A stretch of DNA of 64,000 nucleotides from Chitinophagaceae bacterium. GTDB taxonomy: Bacteria > Bacteroidota > Bacteroidia > Chitinophagales > Chitinophagaceae. Under the pieces are notes generated by a model, which was not told the DNA's origin, made no database searches, and saw nothing but the letters and a program-made list of their open reading frames with translations. Position 1 is the stretch's first letter; each line of letters starts with the position of its first letter. Position numbers and translations under genes: made by a program. Where the stretch lies: positions 310,001-374,000 of the forward strand of contig JAMLHL010000001.1 in assembly GCA_023957125.1 (NCBI GenBank). The letters are read 5' to 3'. Shown in pieces: positions 35,490 to 44,701 of this stretch.

Positions 35490-37046
35490 ATGCAAAGAGA
35501 TGAATTATTGAAGAGGCTGGAGAGTGAAACTGAATGGGATGTTATCATAATTGGGGGAGGAGCAACGGGTTTGGGGGCTGCAGTGGATGCTTCTTCACGA
35601 GGGTATAAAACCCTGTTATTGGAAAAATTTGATTTTGCCAAGGCTACTTCAAGCCGTTCCACCAAACTGGTGCATGGCGGGGTCCGTTATCTTGCGCAGG
35701 GAAATATTAAATTGGTAATGGAAGCCCTGAGAGAAAGAGGGCTGCTGCTGAAAAACGCGCCTCATCTCACCCGTACCCAGCCCTTTGTATTACCCACTTA
35801 TTCGTGGTGGAAAAAATGGTATTATGCCCTCGGGTTAAAAATATATGACCTGATGTCGGGGAAACTAAGCATTGGCAAAACCCGGGTCTTGTCTTCAAAA
35901 AAAATACTGGCTTATTCGCCGGCGGTTTCCCGTAAAAAACTGTCCGGGGGCATTTTATATTACGACGGGCAGTTTGACGACGCCCGTCTTGCGGTTAACC
36001 TGGCCCAAACAACGGTGGAAAATGGCAGCGTGGTATTAAACTATATGGAGGTGGTGGATGTAGTAAAGAAAAACGGCCTGGTTAACGGAGTACACGCAAA
36101 AGACCGCCTTTCGGGAAAAGAATACGAAATCAGGAGCCGGGCGGTGATCAATGCAACCGGCGTATTTACCGATGATATTCTGCGAATGGATGATCACCTG
36201 CACCACCATGTGATCTCTCCTTCACAGGGGATACACCTGGTGATAGATAAAGCGTTCTTCCCCGGCGATTACGCCATGATGATTCCAAAAACAGACGATG
36301 GAAGGGTATTGTTTGCCGTGCCCTGGCACAACAAAGTGATCGTTGGCACTACCGATACGCCGGTTAAAGAGTCATTGTTTGAACCACGCCCGCTGGAAAA
36401 AGAAATCGCATTTGTTCTCAGGAACATAAACCGCTACCTGAGTTCGGATATTAAAAGAGAAGATGTGAAAGCCGTTTTTGCGGGGCTGCGACCATTGGTG
36501 AGCGTACCGGGACAGAAAAACACCTCCCTGATGCCCAGGGATCACACTATTATGGTATCTAAAACTAACCTGGTTACCATTACCGGGGGCAAATGGACCA
36601 CCTACCGGAAAATGGCTAAGGTGGCAGTGGATAATGTTTTGTTTGTCGCCAGGCTGGAACGGAAAGTCTGCGTAACCGAATCATTGCCTGTCCACGGCTG
36701 GTGCAACCCTGTAGATCCTGCCGATCATTTGCACTATTATGGTTCGGATGCGGCAGCTATCAGGGAATTGGCAAAGCAAAATGAGGAATGGCAGGAAACG
36801 CTGCACCCGGATTTTCCTTTTATAAAGGCCCAGGTAATATGGGCGGTCCGGGAGGAAATGGCCATGACCGTGGAAGATGTGTTGGCAAGAAGGATCAGGC
36901 TGCTGTTTCTGGACGCACGGGCAGCTATCGCGGTGGCGCCCGGGGTGGCGAAGCTGATGGCTGCGGAAATGAAAAAAGATGAAGCCTGGCAGGCGGAACA
37001 GTTGCAAAAATTCAATCCATTGGCGGAAGGATACCTGCTGCACTGA
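35490..37046 (+). CDS. glpD: Glycerol-3-phosphate dehydrogenase, FAD-dependent
   Basis: 518 residues from ATG 35490. It oxidises glycerol-3-phosphate to dihydroxyacetone phosphate and passes electrons to quinone at the inner membrane. Motifs: WDVIIIGGGATGLGAAVDAS (FAD), TSSRSTKLVHGGVRYL (the family signature), HNKVIVGTTDTPV, and the GlpD C-terminal helical domain (IRELAKQNEEW, VIWAVREEMAMTVEDVLARR). It works directly after glpK. A TTG at 35457 would add 11 residues overlapping the palindrome, so I prefer the ATG. Confidence 0.97.
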   Translation: MQRDELLKRLESETEWDVIIIGGGATGLGAAVDASSRGYKTLLLEKFDFAKATSSRSTKLVHGGVRYLAQGNIKLVMEALRERGLLLKNAPHLTRTQPFVLPTYSWWKKWYYALGLKIYDLMSGKLSIGKTRVLSSKKILAYSPAVSRKKLSGGILYYDGQFDDARLAVNLAQTTVENGSVVLNYMEVVDVVKKNGLVNGVHAKDRLSGKEYEIRSRAVINATGVFTDDILRMDDHLHHHVISPSQGIHLVIDKAFFPGDYAMMIPKTDDGRVLFAVPWHNKVIVGTTDTPVKESLFEPRPLEKEIAFVLRNINRYLSSDIKREDVKAVFAGLRPLVSVPGQKNTSLMPRDHTIMVSKTNLVTITGGKWTTYRKMAKVAVDNVLFVARLERKVCVTESLPVHGWCNPVDPADHLHYYGSDAAAIRELAKQNEEWQETLHPDFPFIKAQVIWAVREEMAMTVEDVLARRIRLLFLDARAAIAVAPGVAKLMAAEMKKDEAWQAEQLQKFNPLAEGYLLH

Positions 37047-37135
37047 ACGAAATCAAATCCAACCCGGACTGACAGATCGGGCGGGCGGGTAACGGAGTTG
37101 CATCTCAACAACACTATAGCGGGCGCCCCGGAAGG

Positions 37136-37579
37136 TCATTGCCATTCGAAGTTGGCTGAACGGGGAATTTTGTTAAATACTTCGGCAAAAAAATCAGGGG
37201 GCGTTGCCAGGCGGCGTCTTTGCGTGTTGATCCAGGCGCCGTCCACGGTAATCACCGCAGCCAGGGTGTTTTCATTGATGGTGATATGGTGCTGCATGCT
37301 CCAGCGAGAGCCGTCCTTCCTCGATTTACACATTTCCAGGTTTATTTCCACCCGGTCGCCGAATTTAATTTCCCTCTTAAAAATACATTCTTCCCTGAAG
37401 AGAACCGGACCCAGGTTGTGTTCCATCATCACTGCAGGCGTCAGCTCATGTTCTGTAAGGAAACACATCCGCACATACGCCCCTAAATCATAATACCGCG
37501 AATGCAGCATGTGAAAGTTGGGGTCCAGGTCGGCCCATCTCACTTCGGGATTTTTTTTATACACTTCCATGATTTGCAT
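37136..37579 (-). CDS. Acyl-CoA thioesterase, 4HBT hot-dog fold
   Basis: About 147 residues. The 4-hydroxybenzoyl-CoA thioesterase signature is present: VRWADLDPNFHMLHSRYYDL, with the catalytic Asp in DLDP, then FKREIKFGDRVEINLEM and WSMQHHITINENTLAA. It hydrolyses an acyl-CoA; the substrate is unknown. Possible starts are ATG 37579 and ATG 37570; the open frame reaches GTG 37600. It runs in the same direction as the phosphorylase-like gene upstream (about 100 bp gap). Confidence 0.87.
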   Translation of the reverse strand: MQIMEVYKKNPEVRWADLDPNFHMLHSRYYDLGAYVRMCFLTEHELTPAVMMEHNLGPVLFREECIFKREIKFGDRVEINLEMCKSRKDGSRWSMQHHITINENTLAAVITVDGAWINTQRRRLATPPDFFAEVFNKIPRSANFEWQ

Positions 37580-37680
37580 GAATTTACCCAGCCGTTTCAC
37601 CAGGCGGCGATCCCGTTCATCCCGGAGTCTTTATGATGAAATAACCGGTTTACGCCACACCCCTTCCTCCGGCAGCAGTA

Positions 37681-39342
37681 CTACACGTTGTAAAGCAACC
37701 GGTAATATTCATCGGCCATCCTGTCGGAGTCGAACCTGAAACGGGTATCGTCCATCCCGTTTTTCATCACCTGCCGCCATAAGTCCGGGTGATCATAATA
37801 AAGGGGTAAGATCTCTTTTTCCAGGATCTCATATATTTTCTCAAGATCATATTCGTCCTGCTCCTGGACGCTCATATTGGCATAATCTGCTTTGGGTACC
37901 ACAAAACCGTTGTGTCCATGCTGAATAAACTCCGGGATCCATCCGTCGTCGGTTGAAAAGTTCACCGCTCCGTTCATTGCCGCCGTCATTCCGCTGGTAC
38001 CCGATGCTTCCCGGGGCACACGGGGATTGTTCAGCCAGATATCAGCCGCCTGCTTCAGCCGCTTGCTGAGCGATAATTCGTAACCGATACAAACGGCCAC
38101 ATTTTTGTAGGATTTACTCAAATTAACCAGGTGGTTAAAATCACCGATAGCGGGGTAGTCAACCGGGTAGGGTTTTCCTGCCCAGACGATCTGCACCGGA
38201 TATTTCGTACTGGAGAGCAGGGCTTCGAAACGCGCTTTATCGCGGGTAATAAGCTCTGCCCTCTTATACCCGGCAAAACGCCGCGCCCACACAATGGTTA
38301 AAACGTTGGGATCAAACAATTTACCACTTTGATCCGCAACAATCTCAAACGCTCTCTTTTTCAAAAACCATTTACGGTCTATGAAATTGGTTTCATCCTT
38401 TTCCTCGGCAGCGTAATACAATTGTTTATCAGCCCAATAGCGCCAATTTTGCGAATTAGTGATGTGGATAATAGGGCAGATACCGGAATATTTACTCCAC
38501 ATCGCCCGGCTAACCCTTCCATGTAGTTCGCTCACACCATTAGCCAGCCGTGCAAATCGCAATGCCGCCAGCGAATGGTTGAACTGATCGTCTGTAATGC
38601 CTGTGATTTTCCTCACCTCTTCCAGCGGAACGCCACAGAAATAGCTCATTTTTTCACATAGATGAATATCGTGCTTCTCGTTCCCCGCTTCTTCGGGCGT
38701 ATGTGTGGTAAATACCAGCCGTTTTCTTACTGCTCCAACTTCCCCGAATTTCTTATATAAATAAAACGCTGCGGAAAGCCCATGCGCCTCATTTAAATGG
38801 TACACTTCCGGTTGGAAGCCTAAAACATCCATCAGTCTGGCGCCACCTACGCCCAACAAAATAAACTGCGCCACTTTGGTGGCTACATTGGCGTCATACA
38901 GGCGATGAGTTATGGTTTGTGAGATATAGTCATTTTCCGGCAGGTCCGTACTCAGCAGAAACATGGGTGCGCTCTTAAAGGTTTCCGGATTCAGGTAATA
39001 GGCTTTTACCCACACCGGGTGGTCGTGGATATTAATCTGAAATTTAATATCATGGTCCTCCAGGAAGTTGTATATTTTTTCATTCCACTGCACCATCAGG
39101 GTCTGGTCCTGGTTGCGCGCCTGGTCGTAATAACCGTATTTCCATAAAATACCTACCCCTACCAGGTTTTGTTTCAATGCATAGGCGCTGCGCATGTGAG
39201 AGCCCGCCAGGAATCCCAAACCGCCGCTGTAAATCTTAAGCGGCTGATGAATAGCGAATTCCATAGAAAAGTAAGCAACACTGCGGGAGCACCTGTTATC
39301 TATAGCAGCATAAGGTACCTTGAAGTTTTTAAACGATGTCAT
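37681..39342 (-). CDS. glgP: Alpha-glucan phosphorylase-like protein (GT35) lacking the PLP lysine
   Basis: 553 residues, shorter than the classical ~800-residue phosphorylases. Recognisable blocks: VAYFSMEFAIHQPLKIYSGG, LGFLAGSHMRSA, VYHLNEAHGLSAA, TIVWARRFAGYKRAELI and PREASGTSGMTAAMNGAVNF. In the PROSITE phosphorylase pattern the residue after GTxxM is the lysine that holds pyridoxal phosphate; here it is Thr453 (codon ACG). The activity is therefore uncertain: it could be a PLP-independent glucan glycosyltransferase of the same fold. The change may be typical of this Bacteroidota subfamily. The gene symbol indicates family only. malQ at 62 kb may act on related glucans. Confidence 0.88.
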   Translation of the reverse strand: MTSFKNFKVPYAAIDNRCSRSVAYFSMEFAIHQPLKIYSGGLGFLAGSHMRSAYALKQNLVGVGILWKYGYYDQARNQDQTLMVQWNEKIYNFLEDHDIKFQINIHDHPVWVKAYYLNPETFKSAPMFLLSTDLPENDYISQTITHRLYDANVATKVAQFILLGVGGARLMDVLGFQPEVYHLNEAHGLSAAFYLYKKFGEVGAVRKRLVFTTHTPEEAGNEKHDIHLCEKMSYFCGVPLEEVRKITGITDDQFNHSLAALRFARLANGVSELHGRVSRAMWSKYSGICPIIHITNSQNWRYWADKQLYYAAEEKDETNFIDRKWFLKKRAFEIVADQSGKLFDPNVLTIVWARRFAGYKRAELITRDKARFEALLSSTKYPVQIVWAGKPYPVDYPAIGDFNHLVNLSKSYKNVAVCIGYELSLSKRLKQAADIWLNNPRVPREASGTSGMTAAMNGAVNFSTDDGWIPEFIQHGHNGFVVPKADYANMSVQEQDEYDLEKIYEILEKEILPLYYDHPDLWRQVMKNGMDDTRFRFDSDRMADEYYRLLYNV

Positions 39343-39418
39343 ATATGAATCTTTCCTTAAAAATCCGGCGCAATATAACCTGATTTTTTTAAATGGTATT
39401 TGATTTAAAAATATGGGG

Positions 39419-39823
39419 CTACGAAATCTCTTCCCTTTTTGTCTTCATCCTGATATCCGGAAACAACGCCGCTACCAGCATCAACACAGAACCCAGCAAT
39501 ACCAGGTACAGCCCGTATTTCCTTTCCGGGCAGATGCCCATTTCGCAACGGGCATAGATCAGAAAGTTCCGGAATGCCCAGGCCAGCCCCAGAGCGCAAA
39601 GCAACCAGTTGGTTCTCTTTGCCCACACCTTATGGAGCGGAAATAAGATCAGCGCCGGGATACAAAAGATAATGTGGAGTTTGCCCGGCCTGCCGAAATT
39701 GGTGCCCTGACCGTCCATACCCGTAAGCGTTTTGGCAATGGAGGGAATTTCGATCCAGGGCAGGTAACAACTGATAATCACTGCCAGAGCTGCCGCCAAT
39801 CCAACCCAGTGCGCATATTTCAT
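39419..39823 (-). CDS. Hypothetical four-helix membrane protein
   Basis: 134 residues with four hydrophobic helices: WVGLAAALAVIISCYLPWI, LHIIFCIPALILFPLHKVW, WLLCALGLAWAFRNFLIY and YGLYLVLLGSVLMLVAALFP. The opening, with YLPWIEIPS in the first periplasmic loop and GRPGKLHIIF before helix 2, is a pattern I have seen in small Bacteroidota membrane proteins without assigned function. It is divergent from pncB (71-bp gap) and runs towards the phosphorylase-like gene. Confidence 0.8.
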   Translation of the reverse strand: MKYAHWVGLAAALAVIISCYLPWIEIPSIAKTLTGMDGQGTNFGRPGKLHIIFCIPALILFPLHKVWAKRTNWLLCALGLAWAFRNFLIYARCEMGICPERKYGLYLVLLGSVLMLVAALFPDIRMKTKREEIS

Positions 39824-39894
39824 CCAATAAATTTTTCTGTTAAACCTGCAAGTTTACTATATTTCATACGAAGAAGCAGGATAAAATACAGGCT

Positions 39895-41064
39895 ATGCAT
39901 ACGATTTCTATTTTGGACAATGATTTTTATAAGTTCACTATGCAAAATGCCGTAGTGAATTTGTTTCCCCGGGCCCGGGCCAGATACACTTTTATTAACC
40001 GGGGGAAGCATGTTTTCCCCGGGGGATTCGGAGCCGCTTTGGAAAGGGCAGTGGCGAAGCTGGCTCAATTGAAGCTAAGCACGGCTGAAAAAGAATTTCT
40101 CTCGAAAAACTGCCCTTATCTCAGCCCGGTTTACCTCGATTTTTTACAGGGATACCAATACGACCCCGCGGAAGTAACGATCCAACAAACCGGTTCCACC
40201 CTGTCTGTTGCCATAGAAGGCTATTGGTACCGTACCATTCTATGGGAAGTGCCGCTGATGTACCTGATTTGTGCCCTGTATTACGAAATGACCGGTCAGG
40301 AAAGGGCCGGCGATGAAAAAGTGGCGATGACCGCCAGGAATAAAATAGAGAAATATCGTTCCTTAGGAGTTACCATTGCCGATTTCGGCACCCGGAGAAG
40401 ACATTCCTATGAAGTGCAGAAGATCACGGTGGAGGGCTTGAAGAAATACGGCGGGCAAAGCTTTACCGGCACCAGTAATGTGCATCTGGCGATGCTTTGC
40501 GGCGCCAAACCCATTGGCACGCATGCGCATGAATGGTTTATGTTTCACGCAGCTAAATTCGGTTTTAAAATGTCCAACCGGTTGGCCCTGGAAAACTGGG
40601 TGCAGATATACCGGGGCGACCTGGGTATTGCGCTTTCCGATACCTACACCAGTGAAGTTTTTTTTCAGCAATTTGATAAGAAATTCAGCAAGCTTTTTGA
40701 CGGCGTGAGGCACGATAGCGGGGATCCTATTGAATTTGCAGATAAAACGATAGCGCATTACCGGCGGTTGGGCATCAATCCGCTGTCTAAAACCATCATT
40801 TTTTCTGATGGGTTGAATTATGAGAAGGTAGAAAGTATCGCCGCTTACTGCAGGGGGAAGATCGGGATTTCGTTTGGCATAGGCACCAACTTCACCAATG
40901 ATGTGGGCTTAACGCCGCTTAATATTGTGATCAAAATGACCGATGCGCTTCCCGATGAGGGCATCTGGAATCCTGTGGTAAAGCTCTCGGATGATAAGGG
41001 GAAATATACCGGTGCCCCTGAAACCATCCACCTGGCAAAAGTGATTTTGGGATTACCGGAATAA
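39895..41064 (+). CDS. pncB: Nicotinate phosphoribosyltransferase
   Basis: 389 residues. It converts nicotinate and PRPP to nicotinate mononucleotide for NAD salvage. Visible: ILDNDFYKFTMQNAVVNLFP at the N-terminus, FGTRRRHSYEVQKIT with the histidine that is phosphorylated during ATP coupling, FTGTSNVHLAMLCGAKPIGT, DGVRHDSGDPIEFADK, and FSDGLNYEKVESI. Length fits the short bacterial PncB class. It stands alone between divergent and unrelated neighbours. Confidence 0.96.
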   Translation: MHTISILDNDFYKFTMQNAVVNLFPRARARYTFINRGKHVFPGGFGAALERAVAKLAQLKLSTAEKEFLSKNCPYLSPVYLDFLQGYQYDPAEVTIQQTGSTLSVAIEGYWYRTILWEVPLMYLICALYYEMTGQERAGDEKVAMTARNKIEKYRSLGVTIADFGTRRRHSYEVQKITVEGLKKYGGQSFTGTSNVHLAMLCGAKPIGTHAHEWFMFHAAKFGFKMSNRLALENWVQIYRGDLGIALSDTYTSEVFFQQFDKKFSKLFDGVRHDSGDPIEFADKTIAHYRRLGINPLSKTIIFSDGLNYEKVESIAAYCRGKIGISFGIGTNFTNDVGLTPLNIVIKMTDALPDEGIWNPVVKLSDDKGKYTGAPETIHLAKVILGLPE

Positions 41065-41196
41065 TTAAAAAATATGCAGGTTTAAGGAAGATTCATTTTT
41101 TTTAATCCAAAAAGAGTGTATATTTTTATCGTATTGTTAAATAGTTTTGAGCTTCTTTTAAAAAATATTTTCCATCACACACTAAACCAGAAATTA

Positions 41197-42435
41197 ATGA
41201 ACGAGAACGTTAACAAAAATGCTCTTTTTTACGGGAGCTGCTTTGCGCTGATCACAACAGCCTTTACTTTCAGCATCAGGGCGGGCATTTTACCACAACT
41301 GGGAGAGTCTTTTAACCTCACAGCGGAAGAACTTGGGTTTATCAACCTGATGTTCTTTTTAGGATTTCCCATTTCCATGATCCTGGGCGGATTGTTTTAC
41401 TACTCGGTTGGTCCCAAAAACATTATGAGGATCGCTTTTGTGGCGCATACCTTAGGAATCATCTTCACCATTTACTCCGGGGGGTATGCTTTGTTATTGA
41501 TCTCAACCCTGTTCAATGGCTTTGGAAACGGATGTACGGAAGCCGCTTGTAACCCCATGATCGCCGATATGTACCCACGGGAGAAGGTAAACAAGATGCT
41601 AAACCGCTTTCACATGTGGTTTCCCGGAGGGATCGTTATCGGTAGCCTGATCTCTAAGTTCATGACGGATGCGGGGATGAGCTGGCAGGCACAGATGTGG
41701 GTTACAATGATCCCCACTGTTTTGTACGCCATTTTGTTTTATGGCAAAGTATTTCCCAAGCCCAAATACGAGGGATCTGCTCACCTGGGTAAAAATTTCA
41801 AGGCAATGCTTACCCCCACTTATATATTTTTGTTTTGCTGTATGGCACTCACAGCTATCAGCGAATTCGGTCCGCAGCAGTGGGTAGGGCTGATCATGAG
41901 TAAGAGCGGCGCCAGCCCGATGCTGATCTTAGCCCTCGTTACCGGGTTGATGGCGGTAGGCCGGTTTTTTGGCGGGCAGGTTACCCAGGCTTTAGGGCAA
42001 ACCGGAGTTCTGCTCGGCGGTTCCATTTTTGCAGCCATCGGCATTTATTTATTTAGTACGGTAACGGGGCCCATGGCTTATTTTGCAGCTATTTTCTTCG
42101 CTATCGGGGTTTGCTTCTTCTGGCCTACCATGGTGGGTGCGGTAGCGCAGCGGGTTCCGCTCAGTGGCGCCCTGGGCATGTCTATCATCGGCGGCATAGG
42201 TATGTTTTCCACCGCTATCTTCCAACCCATTATCGGCGCCTGGATAGACAAAGCGAGGGTAGTACAGGCAGCAACCGGGCTAACCGGCGATGAACTGGAG
42301 CTTGCAGCGGGGCAGGCAACGCTGGGAAGGATGGTAACTTTCCCTGGTATCCTCATTGTATTGTTCCTGATCTTCTATTTCTGGCAGAAAAAAGCGAATC
42401 CACGCGCCGCAGCGCCTGCAGCGGCCGCCCATTAG
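41197..42435 (+). CDS. MFS sugar-type transporter
   Basis: About 412 residues, twelve hydrophobic helices. It starts at ATG 41197 (NENVNKNALFYGSCFALITT); the open frame upstream to 41116 lacks an MFS-like N-terminus. Blocks: PISMILGGLFYYSVGPKNIM, LFNGFGNGCTEAACNPMIAD, FHMWFPGGIVIGSLIS and, in the second half, VTGLMAVGRFFGGQVTQAL. It ends with an Ala-rich tail (PRAAAPAAAAH). It resembles FucP-like sugar/proton symporters, but the substrate is not predictable. A strong terminator follows. Confidence 0.87.
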   Translation: MNENVNKNALFYGSCFALITTAFTFSIRAGILPQLGESFNLTAEELGFINLMFFLGFPISMILGGLFYYSVGPKNIMRIAFVAHTLGIIFTIYSGGYALLLISTLFNGFGNGCTEAACNPMIADMYPREKVNKMLNRFHMWFPGGIVIGSLISKFMTDAGMSWQAQMWVTMIPTVLYAILFYGKVFPKPKYEGSAHLGKNFKAMLTPTYIFLFCCMALTAISEFGPQQWVGLIMSKSGASPMLILALVTGLMAVGRFFGGQVTQALGQTGVLLGGSIFAAIGIYLFSTVTGPMAYFAAIFFAIGVCFFWPTMVGAVAQRVPLSGALGMSIIGGIGMFSTAIFQPIIGAWIDKARVVQAATGLTGDELELAAGQATLGRMVTFPGILIVLFLIFYFWQKKANPRAAAPAAAAH

Positions 42436-42499
42436 GATTAAACGGCACGCTGCCCGGAGAAAGAATACGAACAGTATGCCTGCGTCAAAAATATAGAAC

Positions 42500-42535
42500 A
42501 AGTAGTTGCCTTCATTAAGGCAGCTACTTTTTTTT
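42500..42535 (+). terminator. Intrinsic terminator after the MFS gene
   Basis: AAGTAGTTGCCTT (42500-42512) pairs with AAGGCAGCTACTT (42517-42529), 13 bp with one G-T wobble and a 4-nt loop, followed by a run of eight T. This is the clearest terminator in the window. Confidence 0.85.
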
Positions 42536-42601
42536 ATTGGGTACTGGTCAATATTTTAAAAGGAAAAATTCAGACGAATACAAACAAAGGAAGCGAAGAG
42601 G

Positions 42602-42943
42602 TTATGATTTATCCGGCTCGTTGAACAGGTTCATGAGCATGAGCGCTTTGTTCTCATTATCAGCTTCTTCCAGCATTGTACCCAGGCGGGCTGCCTCATC
42701 CCGGGTCAGCAAAATGAAAGTACCCGGGGCGGGTGTGGGCAGCACTACGCATTTGCTGGTTTCGGAGGCCGCCGTCTCATACGCCGAATCACATTTGTAT
42801 TCTACCAGATCACAAAAAGACCGGTACTCGTTTTTTGTAAGCGTCAGCATAATACTGGCAAAAGCAAGCTGGTAGTTTCCGCAATAATGGCAACGCACCA
42901 CGTAGCCGTCTTCGCCGTTATATAGATACTGAAACCTGCACAT
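42602..42943 (-). CDS. Small cysteine-motif protein, DUF6686-like
   Basis: 113 residues. It begins CRFQYLYNGEDGYVVRCHYC, with CHYC as a possible half zinc site, then NYQLAFASIMLTLTKNEYRS, and a charged C-terminus. The pattern (start MC, a tyrosine/glycine turn, CxxC, then the LTxxEY helix) matches the Bacteroidota DUF6686 family as I remember it. The function is unknown; a regulatory or ribosome-related small protein is possible. It stands alone. Confidence 0.72.
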   Translation of the reverse strand: MCRFQYLYNGEDGYVVRCHYCGNYQLAFASIMLTLTKNEYRSFCDLVEYKCDSAYETAASETSKCVVLPTPAPGTFILLTRDEAARLGTMLEEADNENKALMLMNLFNEPDKS

Positions 42944-43111
42944 GATATTGATGATTTAACAACAATGATACATTTCTTTCGGAGGGAAACAGGCTTCTGC
43001 CGGGAAAATGACTTTCGAAATAGGGAACTAATGAATGCAGGCGCTTCTGGCCAGGCCTGCCATCGGCGCAGTCGTATATCCGGGGAGCTATTGACTTTAT
43101 ATAAGGAGGGA

Positions 43112-43230
43112 AGAGGCTGTCCCGCACCCTTCGCTTCATGTACGCGGTGGACACCAACCGGCGACAACTTTAAAAGCACCCTCTCAGCGCCTTTGTACCT
43201 TTGTGGCGATTTTTTTTTGAGACAGCCTCT
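43112..43230. repeat. 119-bp element with 10-bp terminal inverted repeats
   Basis: AGAGGCTGTC at 43112-43121 and GACAGCCTCT at 43221-43230 are exact reverse complements. The inside contains a 16-bp exact match, on the other strand, to hairpin B of the element at 33739 (GGTGGACACCAACCGG), and a run of nine T before the right end. It may be a miniature mobile element remnant. The rest of the gap (42944-43261) holds no gene I can support. Confidence 0.55.
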
Positions 43231-43261
43231 CCTATAACCTCTAATTATCTTTCCGGTTCTG

Positions 43262-44671
43262 TTATTCGCCGCTTTTCAATAAAGCATATTCAAATGCCGG
43301 ATACCCTCTTTCTCCGTTATTGGTCATGCCGGTAAACCTGAGTTTGTAATAATTGTTATCGCCGTCTTTAACAATATAATAGCGGTTGTCGTAAACATAG
43401 GGGCTCGAACCCGGGCCGCCGCCGGAACGCCAACCGGCGCCAATGTTGTTCTGGAGCCCGGAAAAATTAAGGGGGGCAATATCCGCTTCGGAAAAGTCTT
43501 CATAAGCTTTGTCACTGGTGAGCACTCTCACCGTTTCCACATTCCTGTTTTGCAGGATAAAATCCTGATAAGTGAAAGGAACCTCCACGCCGCCGTAGTC
43601 AAATGAATTGGAAAAATAGGTCCAGGCTATATCCCATTTGTTTTTTTCGGGCTCAATCTCAACCGCGCCGTTTTCAAAGGAAATGTAGTTGAAAAAATAG
43701 CCGGTGTTTTTGGCGATATCAATGGAATTAAAGGTGGTAGCGCCAATGTCAGCATGCTGAAGCGTATAGCCGCCGTTTCCATTGCGGACAATTCTTATCT
43801 TCTTCCATCCCCTGTCAGGAGCGGGATCGCCGATACCTGTTCCCCTGTTAATAATATAAACTTTGTTTTCTGAAGCAGTAGCAGAAATTTCAGCAATAGC
43901 TGTTTTGCTGAGATCGCCATCCGGATAGTCAATGTATGCAAGCGCGTCCGGGCTGGGATCGTCAAATAAGTCGAAAAAAACTTCTTTCGAGAAACCTACC
44001 GTATCCTCAGCAGACACTTCATTCAGATCATTCTTGTCAATTTGTTTTGCCATCATGGCTGTTGAAGAATTAAGGATCACTCTCCAGTCATCACCACTGT
44101 AAAAGCCCAGATCCCATTTGGTACGCTGAACGGCTGTCTGACTATTAGCACTTAAATCAAAAAATACTTTGTTGCCAAAAGTGGCTCCGCCGCCATCGCC
44201 CATTATACCGGACCCCTGGGAAATGATCTCAGCAAACTGCAGGGTAAAAATCTTTGTTGTTCCTATGATAACCGGCGCTCCGGAGGACTCAATCTTAAAC
44301 ACTATATTTTCATCGCCATCCAGCAAAAGTCCGGGAGTCCTGGTCAGTTTGAAGCTGGCTTCACTGTTACCGCTGGGGATGGTTAACGATATGGTTCCCG
44401 AGCTTCCATCCGGAGTAGTGGTAAAATCATCGGTATAGGAAACGCCTGTAGCGGCGAGGCTAATCGTAACGGGTATATCCCTGTCCGCTGCTCTCGATAA
44501 TTTAACCTTTATGGTTATTTCCCGGGTATCTGCAGGCAGTCCCTGGTTATCTGATTCAAATTGCACCAGGTTGTCGGGTAAAGGCGCTTCCTTTTTTCGG
44601 CAGCCAACAGTCAGGAGGAATAATCCGAAAACCAATGCCCAACTAATCAATTGTATTTTTTGTTTCACCAT
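43262..44671 (-). CDS. HmuY-like lipoprotein with an N-terminal beta domain
   Basis: 469 residues. The lipoprotein signal ends at LTVGC. Residues ~30-150 form a beta-sandwich-like domain (ITIKVKLSRAADRDIPVTIS, DGDENIVFKIES), resembling Calx-beta or Ig-like folds. The second part matches the HmuY pattern: VFFDLSANSQTAVQRTKWDL with GFYSGDDWRVILNSS, later NKWDIAWTYFSN and YYKLRFTGMTNNGERGYPAF. HmuY captures haem and hands it to its TonB receptor. The gene follows a TonB receptor gene directly (30 bp), supporting a haem or metal-complex uptake pair. The ligand is inferred. Confidence 0.82.
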   Translation of the reverse strand: MVKQKIQLISWALVFGLFLLTVGCRKKEAPLPDNLVQFESDNQGLPADTREITIKVKLSRAADRDIPVTISLAATGVSYTDDFTTTPDGSSGTISLTIPSGNSEASFKLTRTPGLLLDGDENIVFKIESSGAPVIIGTTKIFTLQFAEIISQGSGIMGDGGGATFGNKVFFDLSANSQTAVQRTKWDLGFYSGDDWRVILNSSTAMMAKQIDKNDLNEVSAEDTVGFSKEVFFDLFDDPSPDALAYIDYPDGDLSKTAIAEISATASENKVYIINRGTGIGDPAPDRGWKKIRIVRNGNGGYTLQHADIGATTFNSIDIAKNTGYFFNYISFENGAVEIEPEKNKWDIAWTYFSNSFDYGGVEVPFTYQDFILQNRNVETVRVLTSDKAYEDFSEADIAPLNFSGLQNNIGAGWRSGGGPGSSPYVYDNRYYIVKDGDNNYYKLRFTGMTNNGERGYPAFEYALLKSGE

Positions 44672-44701
44672 GCTGTTTAAAATTTAAAATTGATAGGATG
44701 A

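Noticed and set aside
43400..43430. tRNA-like GGGGCTCGAACCCGGG
   Set aside because: Falls inside the HmuY-like coding sequence and no cloverleaf can be built around it.
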